Assembly: GCA_937923585.1 (NCBI GenBank)
Contig: CALDSM010000342.1
Coordinates: 1 to 7,391, forward strand
Length of the DNA stretch: 7,391 nt
DNA from: an uncultured bacterium
Lineage (GTDB): Bacteria > Hydrogenedentota > Hydrogenedentia > Hydrogenedentales > CAITNO01
Direction of reading: 5' to 3'
Within the stretch, counting starts at the first letter, position 1, and each line of letters starts with the position of its first letter. The position numbers were made by a program, and so were the translations under genes. Below, piece by piece: positions 5,536 to 7,391 of the stretch. The notes under the pieces are model-generated. The model was not told the DNA's origin, made no database searches, and saw only the letters and a program-made list of their open reading frames with translations.

Positions 5536-7338
5536 TCAGAACCACTCCGGCTTGAAGTCCAGGGCGGTGCGCTCGTCGCTGGTGAGCATTTGGGCGGTGG
5601 CCATGGCGTGGGGCACGTTGTAGCCGGCGTAGCAGCGGGCGGTTTCGATCTTGCCGCGGTAGAAGTTCTCCTCCGTGGTGCCGGCGTCGAGGGCCTTTTG
5701 CGCGGTGACGGCCTGCATGAGCAACTGCCATGAAATGGCGAGTTGGGAGAACATTTCAAGGTAGGCGGTGGCGTTGCAAATGAAAAGGTGCACTTCGCCG
5801 GACATGCCCTTCATGCCGAGATGCATGGTGGCGCGGACAACCTCGTTCTGCAGCGCTTCGATCTTTTCAGCAAGGTCTTTGAGCGGCGCGAGCGCCTTGG
5901 CTTCGGCGATGGTCTTGCCGACTTCGGCGTTGAGCGCCTGGACAGCCATGCCGCCCATCATGGGCACCTTGCGGCCGAGCAGGTCGAGCGCCTGAATGCC
6001 GTTGGCGCCCTCATAGATGGAGAAGACCTTGCAGTCGCGCAGCATTTGCGCGACGGGATAGTCCTCGGAGTAGCCCGACCCGCCGTGGCACTGGATGGCG
6101 AGGCGGATGGACTCAAAGGCGGCGTCGGAGCCGTAGGCCTTGCAGCAGGGCGTGAGCATTTCAAGCAACAGATGCAGGCGCTGCTGCTCTTCGGGGTCCG
6201 TGACGGCGTGTTCCTCATCGTACACGCGGGCGCAGTAGAGGAAGAGGCCGAGGCAGCCCTCGACAACGGCGCGCTGCTTCAGGAGCATGAGCCGCACGTC
6301 GGGGTGCTGGATGATCGGGATCTGCGGCTCCAGCGGGTCCCTGCTGGTGATGTCGCGGCCCTGAAGGCGCATGCGCGCGTATTCGAGCGCGCAGTGGTAG
6401 GCGGCGGACGCAACGCCGACGGCCTGCATGCCGGTGAACACGCGCGCCATGTTCATCAGCTCAAACATGTACTTCAGGCCCTGGTTGAGTTCGCCGACGA
6501 GCCACGCGCGGCAGTCGCCCCTGTCGCCGAAGGTGAGCGAGGCGGTGGCGGAGCCCTTGAGCCCCAGCTTGTGCTCGATGCCCGTGGTGGTCACGTCGTT
6601 CCACTCGCCGATGCTGCCGTCGTCGTTGACGCGGTACTTGGGCACGATAAAGAGGCTGAGCCCCTTGATGCCCGGCGGCGCGCCCTCGGTGCGCGCAAGC
6701 ACGGGATGGATGATGTTCTCGGTGAGGTCGTGGTCGCCGCCGGAGATGAAGCGCTTGTTGCCGCGCATCAGCCAGTGGCCGCCGTCGGGCGACTTGGAGG
6801 CCGTGGTGGTCATGTCGCCGACGGAGGTGCCCGTGTCGGGCTCGGTGAGCACCATGGTCCCGGCAAAACGGCCCGCCAACAGCGGGCCCATGTACCTGTC
6901 CTGAAGCTCCTTGGACCCGAAAGTCTTGATCAGGTGGGCGGCGCCGTAGGTGAGGCCGAGATACATGGCGGCGGCGGTGTTGCCGCAGTTGAACAGGAAG
7001 CAGGCCAGCGCGTGAATGGTAATGGGAAACTGCTGGCCGCCGTCTTCATAAGACATGTGGGGTGCCATCCAGCCGCCCTCGGTGCACTGTTTCCAAATCT
7101 CGTGCATCGCCGCGGGCGCGGACACTTTCTTCCCGTCGAACTGCGCGCCCTCCTGGTCGAATTCCTGGTAGCTGGGCCAGAAGACCTCGTGGGCAAGCTG
7201 GTAGGCCGTGTCGGCGGCCATGTCGAAGGTTTCGTGGGAGTGGTCCTCGTAGTAGGGGTATTGGAGAAGGCCATCAAGATTCAGCACCTCGTGGAGCAGG
7301 AATTTGATGGTGCGCAGGTCGGCTAGCTGTTCGGACAT
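5536..7338 (-). CDS. Acyl-CoA dehydrogenase, long DmdC-like type
   Basis: A 600-residue flavoenzyme that would introduce the alpha-beta double bond into an acyl-CoA, passing electrons to an electron-transfer flavoprotein. It has an N-terminal helical part, FAD/substrate motifs at LTEPDTGTSVG (164-174) and RFISGGDHDLTENI (196-209), IEHKLGLKGSATAS (254-267) in the middle beta domain, and CHGGSGYSEDYPVAQMLRD (417-435). SIYEGANGIQ (440-449) holds Glu443, the expected catalytic base. A C-terminal extension of about 140 residues makes it longer than ordinary members of about 380 residues and matches the 590-600-residue group that includes 3-methylmercaptopropionyl-CoA dehydrogenases. The substrate cannot be fixed from sequence; ordinary fatty acyl-CoA is at least as likely. 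The ATG at 7336-7338 is where relatives begin (MSEQLADLRTIKFLLHEV), but only 6 genomic bases lie upstream before adapter sequence, so no ribosome binding site can be seen. Confidence 0.93.
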   Translation of the reverse strand: MSEQLADLRTIKFLLHEVLNLDGLLQYPYYEDHSHETFDMAADTAYQLAHEVFWPSYQEFDQEGAQFDGKKVSAPAAMHEIWKQCTEGGWMAPHMSYEDGGQQFPITIHALACFLFNCGNTAAAMYLGLTYGAAHLIKTFGSKELQDRYMGPLLAGRFAGTMVLTEPDTGTSVGDMTTTASKSPDGGHWLMRGNKRFISGGDHDLTENIIHPVLARTEGAPPGIKGLSLFIVPKYRVNDDGSIGEWNDVTTTGIEHKLGLKGSATASLTFGDRGDCRAWLVGELNQGLKYMFELMNMARVFTGMQAVGVASAAYHCALEYARMRLQGRDITSRDPLEPQIPIIQHPDVRLMLLKQRAVVEGCLGLFLYCARVYDEEHAVTDPEEQQRLHLLLEMLTPCCKAYGSDAAFESIRLAIQCHGGSGYSEDYPVAQMLRDCKVFSIYEGANGIQALDLLGRKVPMMGGMAVQALNAEVGKTIAEAKALAPLKDLAEKIEALQNEVVRATMHLGMKGMSGEVHLFICNATAYLEMFSQLAISWQLLMQAVTAQKALDAGTTEENFYRGKIETARCYAGYNVPHAMATAQMLTSDERTALDFKPEWF

Positions 7339-7344
7339 GGTATA

Positions 7345-7391
7345 AGATCGGAAGAGCGTCGTGTAGGGAAAGAGTGTAGATCTCGGTGGTC
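7345..7391. other. Illumina TruSeq adapter sequence (assembly contamination)
   Basis: From AGATCGGAAGAGC at 7345 to the last base, all 47 bases match the reverse complement of the Illumina TruSeq universal adapter as I know it, including the GTGTAGGGAAAGAGTG and CTCGGTGGTC segments. It is not genomic. Real sequence ends at about 7344, six bases upstream of the acyl-CoA dehydrogenase start codon. Confidence 0.97.

Noticed and set aside
5743..7326. A 527-residue open frame on the + strand opposite the acyl-CoA dehydrogenase gene
   Set aside because: It is a shadow: the real minus-strand gene has strong family motifs, and the GC-biased third positions remove stops from this opposite frame. The product is low-complexity (Gly/Ala/Val/His-rich) with no domain.

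Overview
The window reads as one short GC-rich bacterial contig. Both ends are artificial: the left end cuts into a gene, and the right end runs into sequencing-adapter sequence at about 7345. Nothing identifies the organism firmly. High GC, Shine-Dalgarno starts, an ECF sigma factor overlapping a zinc-finger/FecR anti-sigma gene, a PASTA-repeat lipoprotein and a long (600-residue) DmdC-like acyl-CoA dehydrogenase together suggest an uncultured Gram-negative lineage, for example Hydrogenedentota or a Planctomycetota relative. The taxon is inference only.

Layout: (1) 1-674, + strand, C-terminal two thirds of a type I mannose-6-phosphate isomerase. (2) 675-841, an AT-richer spacer with a plausible sigma-70-like promoter and a small inverted repeat. 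(3) 842-2694, + strand, a two-gene operon: an ECF sigma factor and its membrane anti-sigma partner (cytoplasmic zinc finger, one membrane helix, periplasmic FecR domain), overlapping by 22 bases. (4) 2695-3509, about 800 bases with no convincing gene. Its first half holds three spaced copies of a conserved core of about 45 bases, each lying in the loop of a long stem whose sequence differs from copy to copy. (5) 3510-5354, + strand, a secreted lipoprotein with five PASTA repeats at an exact 68-residue period and an unassigned C-terminal domain. (6) 5355-5535, a convergent intergenic gap. (7) 5536-7338, - strand, the acyl-CoA dehydrogenase. (8) 7345-7391, Illumina adapter.

The sigma/anti-sigma pair should form a cell-surface signalling unit: the FecR part senses something outside the inner membrane and controls release of the sigma factor. 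No TonB-dependent receptor gene is next to it, so the signal is unknown. The PASTA lipoprotein could be a target, but no shared promoter shows this.

The most interesting feature is the hairpin array just downstream of the sigma operon. Read on the + strand, each loop carries a C-rich stretch that is a perfect (two copies) or 11-of-12 (third copy) complement to the 12 bases covering the ribosome binding site of the sigma gene itself. This resembles loop-displayed anti-Shine-Dalgarno motifs of some small RNAs. A dispersed DNA repeat that sits in palindromes is the main alternative.
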